A stretch of DNA of 64,000 nt from Gammaproteobacteria bacterium RIFCSPHIGHO2_02_FULL_42_43 (GTDB taxonomy: Bacteria > Pseudomonadota > Gammaproteobacteria > Coxiellales > Coxiellaceae). The notes below the pieces were generated by a model, which was given only the letters and a program-made list of their open reading frames with translations, had not been told where the DNA came from and did not search any database. Shown here in pieces: positions 50,158-59,730 of this stretch. Location of the stretch: NCBI GenBank assembly GCA_001801425.1, contig MGXR01000006.1, positions 248,001 to 312,000 of the forward strand, in the 5' to 3' direction. Made by a program: the position numbers and the translations under genes. How positions within the stretch are numbered: the stretch's first letter is position 1; every line of letters begins with the position of its first letter.

Positions 50158-52092
50158 ATGATTCGTTATTTTATCGGTAAACCCATCGATCCCTTCAGCG
50201 CCGATCTTTTTAAAAAAACCACCTTGATTGCTTTTTTTGCTTGGATAGGACTGGGTGCTGATGGATTATCCTCTTCGTGTTACGGCCCAGAGCAAGCTTT
50301 TTTAGCATTGGGTCACTATCACCACTTAGCATTATTTGTATCGATCGGAATGATTTTGTCCGTGTTTGTGATTGCACTCAGCTACAACCAAGTCATCGAA
50401 TTATTTCCAAGCGGTGGTGGCGGTTATAAAGTGTCTAGTCAATTATTGGGGCCAGCAGTTGGCGTGGTATCTGGTTCCACATTAATTATCGATTACGTAT
50501 TAACAATTGCGATTTCAATCGCAAGCGGCATGGATGCGCTTTATAGTTTTTTTCCGAAAGACATTCAATTTACTAAATTGCCCGCGTCATTTATCACGAT
50601 TTTATTTTTATTATTTTTAAATTTGCGCGGCATGAAAGAATCCATACGTGCATTATTGCCAATATTTTTGGGATTTGTGATCACACATATCGCGTTATTA
50701 ATTTATGGAACAGTCATTCACACACAGGGTGTCGTTGATGTGACGCGACAATCGATATCGGAAGCACACGCATTATCTGGTCGTGTGGGATTTTTAATGA
50801 TGCTCGCATTTATTTTGCATGCGTATTCACTGGGCAGTGGTACTTACACGGGGATTGAAGCGGTTTCTAACAACGTGAATAAATTAGCGGAACCGCGTGT
50901 GAAAACCGGTAAATTAACTATGTTATACATGGCGATTTCGTTGTCGTTGGTCGCAGGCGGAATTACTTTTTTATACATGTTGTGGCACGTAGAACCATCG
51001 GCAGATAAAACACTTAATGCAATTTTATTTGCAAAAATATTGGGATCATCACCGAGTGCACATGCGGGATTGATTGTCACTTTATTATTTGAAGCGGGAA
51101 TTTTATTTGTGGCGGCGAATACCGGATTTTTGGCAGGTCCAACGGTGCTGGCGAATATGGCCGTCGACAATTGGTTTCCTCGGCGTTTTCGTTTGTTATC
51201 GAGTCGATTGGTAAACAGTCAAGGCATTATTTTTTTCGGTGTCGCTGCATTGATTATTTTGCTGTTGAGTCGCGGCAATGTGAGTTGGTTGATTGTGTTG
51301 TATAGCATCAACGTGTTCATGACATTTTGTTTAACCACGCTTGGCATGTGCCGCTATTGGTTTACTAACCGTGCTTATACACTCGAATGGTGGACGAAAT
51401 GCGTAATGTCATTGATTGGATTTATTTTAACGTCAGTAATTTTAGTGACGGTACTGATCAGTAAATTTTTTTCTGGTGGTAGCATTGCGATTTTAGTAAC
51501 AGGTCTCGTAATTTTCTTTTGTTTTATGGTGCGTCGTCATTACACGTGGGTGGGGCGCGAATTGCGAAATCGCGGGCGTGAATTGCTACCGCCATTGGAT
51601 GAAAACAAAATAATTGAATTGGTAGCGCCAGATGCACAAGAACGAACGGCAATTATTTTTGTTTCCGGAAGAGTGCTGGGGATGCATTGTTTGAATTGGG
51701 TGTTGAAAAATTTTCCGGGTTATTTTAAAAATATGGTGTTTGTGAGCGTGGGGCAGGTGGATATTAAAAGTTTCACAGGAAAACGCGCACTAAAACGCAT
51801 GGCAAAAGAAGTGGATCAAACGCTGGATTATTTTGTTCGATATTGCCAGCAAAAAAATATTCCGGCGACGAGCTTTGCAGATTATGGTGGTGATTTGATG
51901 GAGCAATTGGTGGTGCTTTGTCAAATGATCGGCAAACAATTTCCGCAGCATATGTTTTTTGCGAGTCAAATGAGTTTTTATCGTGACACATGGTTCAAGC
52001 GGTTTTTGCATAATGGTGTCAGTTACACATTACAGCGGCGACTGCATGCGCTGAGTGAAGAGATATTGTTAATTCCGATGTCGATCAATTAA
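50158..52092 (+). CDS. APC-superfamily amino acid permease
   Basis: About 12 TM segments; GLGADGLSSSCYGPEQAF, GGGGYKVSSQLLGPAVG; cytosolic C-terminal extension. Confidence 0.85.
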   Translation: MIRYFIGKPIDPFSADLFKKTTLIAFFAWIGLGADGLSSSCYGPEQAFLALGHYHHLALFVSIGMILSVFVIALSYNQVIELFPSGGGGYKVSSQLLGPAVGVVSGSTLIIDYVLTIAISIASGMDALYSFFPKDIQFTKLPASFITILFLLFLNLRGMKESIRALLPIFLGFVITHIALLIYGTVIHTQGVVDVTRQSISEAHALSGRVGFLMMLAFILHAYSLGSGTYTGIEAVSNNVNKLAEPRVKTGKLTMLYMAISLSLVAGGITFLYMLWHVEPSADKTLNAILFAKILGSSPSAHAGLIVTLLFEAGILFVAANTGFLAGPTVLANMAVDNWFPRRFRLLSSRLVNSQGIIFFGVAALIILLLSRGNVSWLIVLYSINVFMTFCLTTLGMCRYWFTNRAYTLEWWTKCVMSLIGFILTSVILVTVLISKFFSGGSIAILVTGLVIFFCFMVRRHYTWVGRELRNRGRELLPPLDENKIIELVAPDAQERTAIIFVSGRVLGMHCLNWVLKNFPGYFKNMVFVSVGQVDIKSFTGKRALKRMAKEVDQTLDYFVRYCQQKNIPATSFADYGGDLMEQLVVLCQMIGKQFPQHMFFASQMSFYRDTWFKRFLHNGVSYTLQRRLHALSEEILLIPMSIN

Positions 52093-52093
52093 C

Positions 52094-52223
52094 GACGCAC
52101 TTGCTCCATGTTGCTACGCAACATTTCGCGCGTGCTTCTGTGGTTTTAGAGTTAACGATGCACTTGCTTCATAAATATAAATGATTTGCTTCGCAAATCC
52201 CGCTTGGCTTTCGCGCGCGGCTC
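52094..52223. repeat. Composite of family-3 and family-1 palindromic repeats (inverted relative to most other copies)
   Basis: CGCACTTGCTCCATGTTGCTACGCAACATTTCGCGCGTGCTTCTGTG plus CGCTTGGCTTTCGCGCGCGGCTC. Confidence 0.85.
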
Positions 52224-52244
52224 TTTGCTATATATGCGCGTGCG

Positions 52245-52574
52245 TTATTTGTGCCTCGCCATTTCTGCATACGGCAAAAAATTAGGATCGCGCGACAAAA
52301 TAAATTTGGCTAAATGTTTTCCCGCTTCTCGCAAATTGTAATGGGTTGACGGATGCTCTGTCACATAATCAATTACCAGGCTTGCAAAAGCTGCTTCACC
52401 AATCGCTGTTTGCAGCGCTGGAAAATCTTGCGCGAGAGAAGCGATCATGCGTTCATGATAACTGTTTTGATAAATAGTTAAGCGATCTGGCTTATCGCAG
52501 TGCATTAAAATTTTTGTTTGATTGCAAAACAAATATTGTTGAAATTGTTTCTGTAGTTGCCGTAATTTTTTCAC
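52245..52574 (-). pseudogene. HvfC/BufC-type (DUF2063) N-terminal domain protein, apparently truncated
   Basis: LQKQFQQYLF...RLTIYQNSYHERMIASLAQDFPALQTAIGEAAFASLVIDYVTEHPSTHYNLREAGKHLAKFI; only 109 aa and ends abruptly next to repeats. Confidence 0.65.
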
Positions 52575-53728
52575 GAAAGTTCAGTTTGCTCTTCAGTTTC
52601 TGGCAATGCAATATCCGCTGTGAGTAACTCCGCTTTTTCAATTTTTTGAAAACGACTTGTTAATTTCTGTGATGATTTATGCACTTCTGACACATCGCGA
52701 TTAGCAAGATCAATATGCTGCGCCAAATTATCCATACGTTTTTGAAAACGCTCAAAATCTTTTCCAAGTGCTATTAAATGTTCTTGAATAATGTGTACTT
52801 GTTTTCGCGTTGCCGCATCTTTTAATACAGCTCTGACGGTAGTGAGTATCGCCATCATCGTGGTGGGTGATGCGAGCCACACGCGTTTTTGCTGTGCAAA
52901 GGAAACGACATCTTCGTAATTCGCATGGATTTCAGAAAAAACTGCTTCGGCCGGAATAAATAATAACGCACCATCCGATGTTTCATTTTCAATAATATAT
53001 TTTTCGGCGATATCTTGAATGTGTTTTTTAATATCATCGCGAAACTGTCTTGTCAATTCCTTTTTCTCCGTATCATTGGTAACGTTTTGTAATTTGCGAT
53101 AGGTTTCTAGCGGAAATTTTGCATCAATTGCAATATTGCCGGTTGGTTCTGGCAAAAATAAAAAACAATCGGGACGTTTTCCATTCGACAAAGTGTGTTG
53201 CAATGCAAAATGATTTTCGGGCAGCATGTTACGAATGAGTGCTGTTAATTGCACTTCACCAAAAGCGCCGCGCGATCGCTTGTCAGACAAGACCGCTTGC
53301 AAACTCATTACATTTCCCGATAATTCTGTAATTTTTTTCTGCGCTTCATCAATTACCGCCAAACGTTTGACGATATCGGTAAACGTATTAGTTGTTTTTT
53401 CAAAACCGGTGGTTAATTGTTTATGCACCTCATGACTGATGTCTTTTAATTTTTCTTGTGTCACTTGCGTTAATTTATCTACCTGTTCGGTCAATCGCGT
53501 CGTATTTTGGTTGAGCATGGTGGCGACCTGGTGGCGCATATCCGTCATCGTTTGCTGCTGACTTTCTTGAATGAGTTTCAAGCTTTGAATTTGATGTTGA
53601 TCAAATCGTTCACGCGCTGTTTGTTGCGCTTGCTGTTCTTCGCGCAAAATTTTTCTGACCTGATGATGGATGAAAAAAATTATCGCAATGCCCGCGGTCA
53701 ATGCTGCAATAATTAGAATGAATTGCAT
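52571..53728 (-). CDS. rmuC: DNA recombination protein RmuC
   Basis: Coiled coil; KRPDCFLFLPEPTGNIAIDAKFPLETYRK; LLFIPAEAVFSEIHANYEDVVSFAQQKRVWLASPTTMMAIL. Confidence 0.95.
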   Translation of the reverse strand: MQFILIIAALTAGIAIIFFIHHQVRKILREEQQAQQTARERFDQHQIQSLKLIQESQQQTMTDMRHQVATMLNQNTTRLTEQVDKLTQVTQEKLKDISHEVHKQLTTGFEKTTNTFTDIVKRLAVIDEAQKKITELSGNVMSLQAVLSDKRSRGAFGEVQLTALIRNMLPENHFALQHTLSNGKRPDCFLFLPEPTGNIAIDAKFPLETYRKLQNVTNDTEKKELTRQFRDDIKKHIQDIAEKYIIENETSDGALLFIPAEAVFSEIHANYEDVVSFAQQKRVWLASPTTMMAILTTVRAVLKDAATRKQVHIIQEHLIALGKDFERFQKRMDNLAQHIDLANRDVSEVHKSSQKLTSRFQKIEKAELLTADIALPETEEQTELS

Positions 53729-54621
53729 GGGGCTACCTCAGTTTTTTGTGTGGTTTTGGCTAGTGCAATGGCGCCCAAAACCCCCGCGTTATTTTTTAAT
53801 CCGGGTGACACAATGTAATTACTGATGTCATTGAGATTAGCATGTTGCACGTAACCGCCAATGAGCGGCGCTACTTTTTGTTGAATTTTTTTAAGCAAGT
53901 TTACTTGTTGCATGACACCTCCGCCGATAATAATGCGCTTTGGAGATAAGCAAAACGTGTAATTGACGAGAGCGAGTGCCAGATAATGCGCTTCGATTTC
54001 CCAAGCGATGTGATCAGCGTCTAATTTCATTGCATCATCCACTTGATGTCGCGCCTGCAGCGATGGGCCCGATGCCAATCCTTCCAAGCACGTGTCATGA
54101 TAGGCGCAGACACTTTTTCCAGTATCATTTGCTAATTTTGAAATTAAAATATGACCCATTTCAGGATGTAATGCGCCGTGACACAATCGATGATTCACAA
54201 ATGCGCCAGCGCCAATGCCAGTACCAACAGTCATGTAAATAAAATCACTGATGTTGTGGCCATTCCCCCAATGATATTCACCCATGGCGGTGACGTTGAC
54301 GTCGGTATCAAAAGCGATGGGTAGAGCAGTCGCTTTTGTAAGCTCTTCCACAAAATTACAATAACGCCAAGCGAGCTTGGGCGTTGAGGTGATATAACCA
54401 AAATGATCGTGCTCGGGATTTAATCCGAGTGGGCCAAATACCGCCGCACCAATGCCAAGCAATTTTGTTTTTGTTGAAACTGCACGAATGTGTTCAATCA
54501 CGCGCGACAGAGTTTCTGTGGGTGTTGTTGTGGGAATGGTGATGCGATCGTGTAAATCTTCTGGGCCAGTTCCCCATGCACACACAAATTTAGTGCCGCC
54601 AGCTTCGATACCGTAATACAT
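53713..54621 (-). CDS. ROK-family sugar kinase
   Basis: MYYGIEAGGTKFVCAWG; TVGTGIGAGAFVNHRLCHGALHPEMGHILI; start chosen at 54621. Confidence 0.9.
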   Translation of the reverse strand: MYYGIEAGGTKFVCAWGTGPEDLHDRITIPTTTPTETLSRVIEHIRAVSTKTKLLGIGAAVFGPLGLNPEHDHFGYITSTPKLAWRYCNFVEELTKATALPIAFDTDVNVTAMGEYHWGNGHNISDFIYMTVGTGIGAGAFVNHRLCHGALHPEMGHILISKLANDTGKSVCAYHDTCLEGLASGPSLQARHQVDDAMKLDADHIAWEIEAHYLALALVNYTFCLSPKRIIIGGGVMQQVNLLKKIQQKVAPLIGGYVQHANLNDISNYIVSPGLKNNAGVLGAIALAKTTQKTEVAPCNSF

Positions 54622-54629
54622 AGTTTCCC

Positions 54630-55640
54630 CTATTTTATAGATAAAAATGCCGCATACGCTAAAATAATAATTGCAACGATGAGCGCATAAATACTGAGTT
54701 TCGCCAGCGTTTTTGCTGCATTCGGCGCGCCACTCCATTCACCTTGACGCCATCCCCACATATTAGAAAATAAAATAATGCAAACCATAAAAAGCGGCCA
54801 GCCGATAATAGGGCCTAATGATCCAATCATCAAGCTGCCAGCACTGTATAAAATCAGTGAAAAAAACCAACACGCACCCATGAACATGGTCGCACCATAA
54901 TACGTGAATGAGCGATAATTGTTTTCAGCTGATCGATGTTGATAACGCAACGATATCATGTATGCCGCGTAAGGAAAAAATGTGGCGATTAAAAAGGCAG
55001 GCCAAATAATGTTGGCTGCAACAAGATGATTCACGCCAGATTGTAATGCATATTGTTGCAACACCGCGGTATAACTAAACGTAATATTTTGCCCTGCAGA
55101 AAAAATCCCAGCGCAAACGGCCAATAACACACCGAGAAAAAAATGATTGCTTTTGGTAATTTTATTTTCTGCTCGGTCGCGTTTTAATCCCGCAACATAC
55201 GACAATAAAAGCCCCGCAATAATTACTGCAATGCCGATCATGGCGATGGTACTTTGTGTCGTGAATGCTTGATTACTGTGTTGCAATAGCAATGGAATGA
55301 GTGACCCGAGCGCAGTACCAATTCCGATGTTAATTAAAAATCCCAAACTAAATCCAATCAGCTGCAACGTTTTTGCAAAACAAATTTGCCCAATAGCAAA
55401 TAAAAATCCGCCGATTAAAATGATTGCGAGCAAATGCGCAGGCATTTGCGTGTAAATGCGCCACGCTGATGGGGCGAGCAATGTCACAAATAAACAGGGA
55501 AAAAGCAGAAATGCCCAGATGCTATAGTTCAGCCAAATGCGTTGATATGTCCATCGAGTTAATCGTTTGCTCGGCAATGCGAACGAGCCATTGATGGCGC
55601 CAGCGAATGAAAAAATAAATAGTCCGTATAAAAATCCCAT
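54630..55640 (-). CDS. RhaT-like (L-rhamnose-proton symporter family) sugar transporter
   Basis: About 10 TM; GAINGSFALPSKR; ANIIWPAFLIATFFPYAAYM. Confidence 0.78.
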   Translation of the reverse strand: MGFLYGLFIFSFAGAINGSFALPSKRLTRWTYQRIWLNYSIWAFLLFPCLFVTLLAPSAWRIYTQMPAHLLAIILIGGFLFAIGQICFAKTLQLIGFSLGFLINIGIGTALGSLIPLLLQHSNQAFTTQSTIAMIGIAVIIAGLLLSYVAGLKRDRAENKITKSNHFFLGVLLAVCAGIFSAGQNITFSYTAVLQQYALQSGVNHLVAANIIWPAFLIATFFPYAAYMISLRYQHRSAENNYRSFTYYGATMFMGACWFFSLILYSAGSLMIGSLGPIIGWPLFMVCIILFSNMWGWRQGEWSGAPNAAKTLAKLSIYALIVAIIILAYAAFLSIK

Positions 55641-55656
55641 ATATTTTCCTTGTGTT

Positions 55657-55682
55657 GATTCACTCGCTACTGCTCGTGTCTA
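55657..55682. repeat. Family-2 repeat (reverse orientation) upstream of RhaT-like gene
   Basis: Reverse complement TAGACACGAGCAGTAGCGAGTGAATC. Confidence 0.85.
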
Positions 55683-55756
55683 TGCGCGATCGGTAGGGAG
55701 CGAATCCATTTTAATGTATAATCGGCCATTAATAAATTGTTAATGAGGATTTTGAA

Positions 55757-56632
55757 ATGATTCGCGCAAGTATTGTGGCGTTGGTGACACCCATGCAGTT
55801 GAATGGCGCTATTGATTATGATCGCTTGGATGCGCTGATTGAGTGGCATTTACAAAATAAAACGAATGGGTTGGTGATTTTGGGAACGACAGGTGAATCA
55901 GCAACTATCGCTAACGATGAGCGTGAAAAAATTATTCGTCATGCAATCACAACGGTGAATCACCGCATCCCCGTGATTGTCGGCGTGGGTTCTAACGCCA
56001 CTGCAGAAACAATCGCGCGCACCGAAGAAGCTAAAAAATTGAATGCAGATGCCGTATTAATTGTCACTCCGTATTACAACAAACCAACACAAGAGGGACT
56101 GTTCCAACATTTTTCAGCGATTGCGAATATTTCCATTGCGCAAATTTTATATAATGTGCCGTCGCGTACCGCGTGTGATTTATTGCCAGAAACAGTGGCG
56201 CGTTTATCAGTTTTTTCAAATATTATTGGCGTAAAAGAAGCGACGGGCGATATGCAGCGTTTGCAAAAATTGTTATCGCTTTGTCCATCGCTTGATTATT
56301 TTAGTGGTGATGATAAAACGGCGATGGAATTTATATTGCAGGGTGGAAAAGGAGTGATTTCAGTGGCCGCCAATGTTGTTCCTCAAAAAATTCATGCATT
56401 GTGCGATGCTGCGTTGACAGGAGATCGTTTGCGTGCGGAATCAATTAATCAATCATTGGAAAAGTTGTATCATGCGTTGTTTGTGGAAAGTAATCCCATT
56501 CCAACCAAATGGGCGCTTGCAAAAATGAGTTTGATTCAGCTTGGAATTAGGCTACCATTAACGCCACTGAATGTGGCGCATCAGCCGACAGTATCAGCAG
56601 CGATAGAGGAGGTGTTATGCGATGTGTTGTGA
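55757..56632 (+). CDS. dapA: 4-hydroxy-tetrahydrodipicolinate synthase
   Basis: SIVALVTPMQLNGAIDYDRLDALIEWHL; GTTGESATI; YYNKPTQEGLFQHF; YNVPSRTACDLLPETVARL; GVKEATGD. Confidence 0.98.
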   Translation: MIRASIVALVTPMQLNGAIDYDRLDALIEWHLQNKTNGLVILGTTGESATIANDEREKIIRHAITTVNHRIPVIVGVGSNATAETIARTEEAKKLNADAVLIVTPYYNKPTQEGLFQHFSAIANISIAQILYNVPSRTACDLLPETVARLSVFSNIIGVKEATGDMQRLQKLLSLCPSLDYFSGDDKTAMEFILQGGKGVISVAANVVPQKIHALCDAALTGDRLRAESINQSLEKLYHALFVESNPIPTKWALAKMSLIQLGIRLPLTPLNVAHQPTVSAAIEEVLCDVL

Positions 56633-56874
56633 TTTTATTTTTGTTGTTTGCGAGTGTTGTGTTGACCGCGTGCGGTAGTGGCACGGGTCACGCAAAAACG
56701 TATGTGAAAAAAAGTCAGCAAATTGGATCGTTGGTGGTCCCGCCCGGTGTTCCCATGGTGAAACAAGATACATATTATCCCATTCCTGTCGTTGCAACGC
56801 CGACCACCACGCAAATTACATCACTCACGCCGCCCACATTATTAAAAGGTACTGACAAATCTACTCATCAATAA
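56617..56874 (+). CDS. Small lipoprotein, candidate BamC N-terminal remnant
   Basis: Signal peptide with lipobox LTAC; SQQIGSLVVPPGVPMVKQDTYYPIP; overlaps dapA as bamC follows dapA in E. coli. Confidence 0.6.
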   Translation: MRCVVILFLLFASVVLTACGSGTGHAKTYVKKSQQIGSLVVPPGVPMVKQDTYYPIPVVATPTTTQITSLTPPTLLKGTDKSTHQ

Positions 56875-56918
56875 CATTTTAATTTTAATAGGGATGTTGT
56901 TTGTGACAACAAAAGCTT

Positions 56919-57008
56919 GGAGAAGTACCGAAGCGGTCATAACGGCGCCGACTCGAAATCGGATGGGGCTTGAAAGAGCCCACGTGGGTTCGAATCCCAC
57001 CTTCTCCG
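56919..57008 (+). tRNA. tRNA-Ser (anticodon CGA)
   Basis: Acceptor GGAGAAG/CTTCTCC; anticodon loop in GCCGACTCGAAATCGG; long variable arm; T-arm GGTTCGAATCC; no encoded CCA. Confidence 0.94.
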
Positions 57009-58264
57009 GTTATCTACTAACGATTATTAGCGCATTATTTTTTTCATCTTCCATTTTTGCTTCCGGTTTTCAATTGTGGGAAGAAAGTGCGTCAAGCTTA
57101 GGTGATTATCACGCAGGCGGTGCAGCTTCTGCGAAAGATGCGAGTAGTATTTTTTATAATCCCGCGGGCGCGACACACATCAAACATCAAGAAATTTCTG
57201 CAGGTGTCGTTTATATCCCACTGGACGTGACATATCACGGTACTATCACATTGAATGGCGTTCCAGCGCAAAATAGTCCGACGCCACCTGCCGGCATTTC
57301 AGGGAGCACTGAAAATTACGTACCCAATTTTCATTACGTATTGCCAATCAATCATCGTTTAGCCGTTGCGTTTGAAGAAACCACACCGTTTGGCTTGTCA
57401 ACGAGTTATCCGTCAGATGGTACTGGCATTGGCATGTTGGCGACAGTCACCAAACTCAAAACCATTAATTTAAATCCCAGCATCGCGTATGCAATCAACG
57501 ATAAAATTTCAGTGGGCGCTGGATTTGATGCCATGCATGGTGAAGCGATTTACGATGATGCAATTCAATCTCTTGGGCCGATCACGAATAGCTTAACGGG
57601 ATGGGGTTACGGTTATAATGCGGGTGTTTTAATGCAATTGAATTCGGCAACACGCATGGGATTAAGTTATCGTTCTGCAGTGACGATTGTTGCAACGGGT
57701 CCGAGCGAGACGAGCGGCGTTTCTTCCACGGTCAGTGCTGCTTTTCCATTGCCCGCGACCACGATGCTCAGTATTTATCATGACATGTCGCATCGTTGGG
57801 CAATAATGGCTAGCGCGTTTTATACGCAATGGTCCTGCTTTCATGAGTTGGTAATCAAGAATATCTCGCAGGGTGCGGGATTTTCGCCAGGAACCGTTGC
57901 GTTATTTGAAAATTACCGCGATACCTGGAATTTTTCACTGGGCTCTCGTTATCGCATCAATCATTTTTGGTCAATAGAGGCGGGCGCGGGTCACGATGAA
58001 ACACCGACGCGATTGCCGTATCGTGATATTCGATTGCCGGATAATGATCGTTACGCCGCTTCATTGGGCGTCAATTATTATCCGAAATCCAATCTTAAAT
58101 TCAGTGCGGGTTGGACGCATTTTTTTGTCGATAGAACAACCATCAATAATTCTGGCTCAAATGACACTTCAAAAACCACCACATTGCTTCCACCAGCGGT
58201 CGGGATTGGTTATGTGGATTCGCAAGTGAATGTCTTTGGTCTGCAGTTGTCGTGGGATTTTTAA
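56984..58264 (+). CDS. FadL/OmpP1-family outer membrane protein (start codon uncertain)
   Basis: Signal peptide LLTIISALFFSSSIFAS; GFQLWEESASSLGDYHAGGAASAKDASSIFYNPAG typical FadL N-term; C-terminal aromatic LSWDF. Confidence 0.85.
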   Translation: MGSNPTFSGYLLTIISALFFSSSIFASGFQLWEESASSLGDYHAGGAASAKDASSIFYNPAGATHIKHQEISAGVVYIPLDVTYHGTITLNGVPAQNSPTPPAGISGSTENYVPNFHYVLPINHRLAVAFEETTPFGLSTSYPSDGTGIGMLATVTKLKTINLNPSIAYAINDKISVGAGFDAMHGEAIYDDAIQSLGPITNSLTGWGYGYNAGVLMQLNSATRMGLSYRSAVTIVATGPSETSGVSSTVSAAFPLPATTMLSIYHDMSHRWAIMASAFYTQWSCFHELVIKNISQGAGFSPGTVALFENYRDTWNFSLGSRYRINHFWSIEAGAGHDETPTRLPYRDIRLPDNDRYAASLGVNYYPKSNLKFSAGWTHFFVDRTTINNSGSNDTSKTTTLLPPAVGIGYVDSQVNVFGLQLSWDF

Positions 58265-58288
58265 AAAATGAAAATTACCAGTTTACTC

Positions 58289-58333
58289 TAGTTTATCTAA
58301 GTTATATAATTTTGAGATAACTTCGATAAACTA
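58289..58333. promoter_or_regulatory. 17-bp inverted repeat, 11-nt loop, upstream of ATPase gene 1
   Basis: TAGTTTATCTAAGTTAT (58289-58305) / ATAACTTCGATAAACTA (58317-58333), one mismatch. Confidence 0.75.
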
Positions 58334-58353
58334 AGATAAGGTTGGTATAACTC

Positions 58354-59529
58354 ATGGATGCATTACATAACCCTTTTTCTCCTGGTGCCGGTGCACCACC
58401 CCCACAATTAGCGGGTCGGAATGATATTTTGCAGCAAGCACTCATGACTCTGGCGCGAATAAAACATAAGCGCTCTGAAAAAAGCATGCTGCTTGTTGGA
58501 TTGCGTGGCACAGGAAAAACGGTACTACTGTATGAAATTTCAAAATTAGCTGAAAAAGAAGGTTATCATGCAATCATGATTGAGGCGCATGAAAAAAAAT
58601 CATTAGCGGAAATCTTGTTGCCGGAAATTAGGCGCGTACTATTTGAATTAGCATCAGGTGAAAAAACGAAGTACGCTCTGCGTGTTATAAAAAGTTTTTT
58701 TCAATCGCTAAAATTGAATATTAAAATTAATGATATTGATTTTGGTTTGGGAATTGATCCACAAAAAGGTGTTGCGGATAGTGGTAACTTGGAATCTGAT
58801 CTTGCGCAAGTATTTATAGCGCTCGGTGAAGCAGCTACTGAACGTCATACTGCGGTCGCTATTATCATTGACGAATTGCAATATTTAAGCGAGGAAGAAT
58901 TAAGTTCACTGATCATGTCAATACATAAAATTTCACAAAAATCTTTGCCGATTGTGTTGATTGGCGCTGGATTACCGCAATTAGTCGCAAAAGCCGGTCG
59001 CGCGAAATCTTATGCGGAACGTTTGTTTGATTATCCTGAATTGGGACCGTTAAAAAAAGAAGATGCAAAATCAGCATTACAAACACCCGCGAAACACGAA
59101 GGTGCCTCTTTCACGCAAGATGCGATTGACGAAATTATTCGTGTCACAGAGGGTTATCCTTATTTTCTGCAAGAGTGGGGATACCAAGCGTGGAATATTG
59201 CAAAAAAATCTCCAATTGATATTCATGTTGCAAAACTTGCAACAAAAGCATCCATTCAAAGATTGGATCAAGGTTTTTTCCGCGTACGATTTGATCGGTT
59301 AACGCCGCGCGAAAAAGAATATTTATATGCATTAGCAGAATTAGGAACGACACCGCAACGTTCCGGTGATGTTGCGGAAATACTGGGCATTGATGTAAAA
59401 AACGCAGCGCCTTTAAGAAATAATTTAATTAAAAAAGGCATGATTTACAGCCCAAAACATGGCGATACCGCATTTACTGTGCCTTTATTTGAAGGATTTT
59501 TGAAAAGAATGATGCGCGATAAATCCTAG
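58354..59529 (+). CDS. Stand-alone AAA/STAND-like ATP-binding protein
   Basis: NPFSPGAGAPPPQLAGRNDIL; Walker A GLRGTGKTVLL; Walker B AIIIDELQ; C-terminal winged-helix-like region. Confidence 0.88.
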   Translation: MDALHNPFSPGAGAPPPQLAGRNDILQQALMTLARIKHKRSEKSMLLVGLRGTGKTVLLYEISKLAEKEGYHAIMIEAHEKKSLAEILLPEIRRVLFELASGEKTKYALRVIKSFFQSLKLNIKINDIDFGLGIDPQKGVADSGNLESDLAQVFIALGEAATERHTAVAIIIDELQYLSEEELSSLIMSIHKISQKSLPIVLIGAGLPQLVAKAGRAKSYAERLFDYPELGPLKKEDAKSALQTPAKHEGASFTQDAIDEIIRVTEGYPYFLQEWGYQAWNIAKKSPIDIHVAKLATKASIQRLDQGFFRVRFDRLTPREKEYLYALAELGTTPQRSGDVAEILGIDVKNAAPLRNNLIKKGMIYSPKHGDTAFTVPLFEGFLKRMMRDKS

Positions 59530-59606
59530 TCATTAAAAATATCCTATAGTGCCCAGGGCTAAATTGAGCGTTTCCCTAATTCAGACAGGGGTACCTGATC
59601 TGTTAC

Positions 59607-59670
59607 AAAATTTCTTTACCAACTCCACAAACTCCGCCGATTTTTCAACATGCGGCAAGCGCGTGCGATC
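59607..59670. repeat. Direct-repeat copy A: duplicated 3' end of the hydrolase gene
   Basis: 54/60 identical to 61062-61121, including a 37-bp exact block. Confidence 0.92.
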
Positions 59671-59679
59671 TTATGTGAC

Positions 59680-59730
59680 TATGGATTGCATTCCCTATTT
59701 TTGTTACAATAATAGGGAATGCAATCCATA
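59680..59730. promoter_or_regulatory. 20-bp perfect inverted repeat, 11-nt loop, upstream of ATPase gene 2
   Basis: TATGGATTGCATTCCCTATT (59680-59699) / AATAGGGAATGCAATCCATA (59711-59730). Confidence 0.9.

Noticed and set aside
29787-59605. Shared 14-mer GTAACAGATCAGGT between the MITE (29787-29800) and 59592-59605 (inverted)
   Set aside because: Around a dozen 14-bp matches are expected by chance between all positions of a 64-kb window; no extended homology seen.
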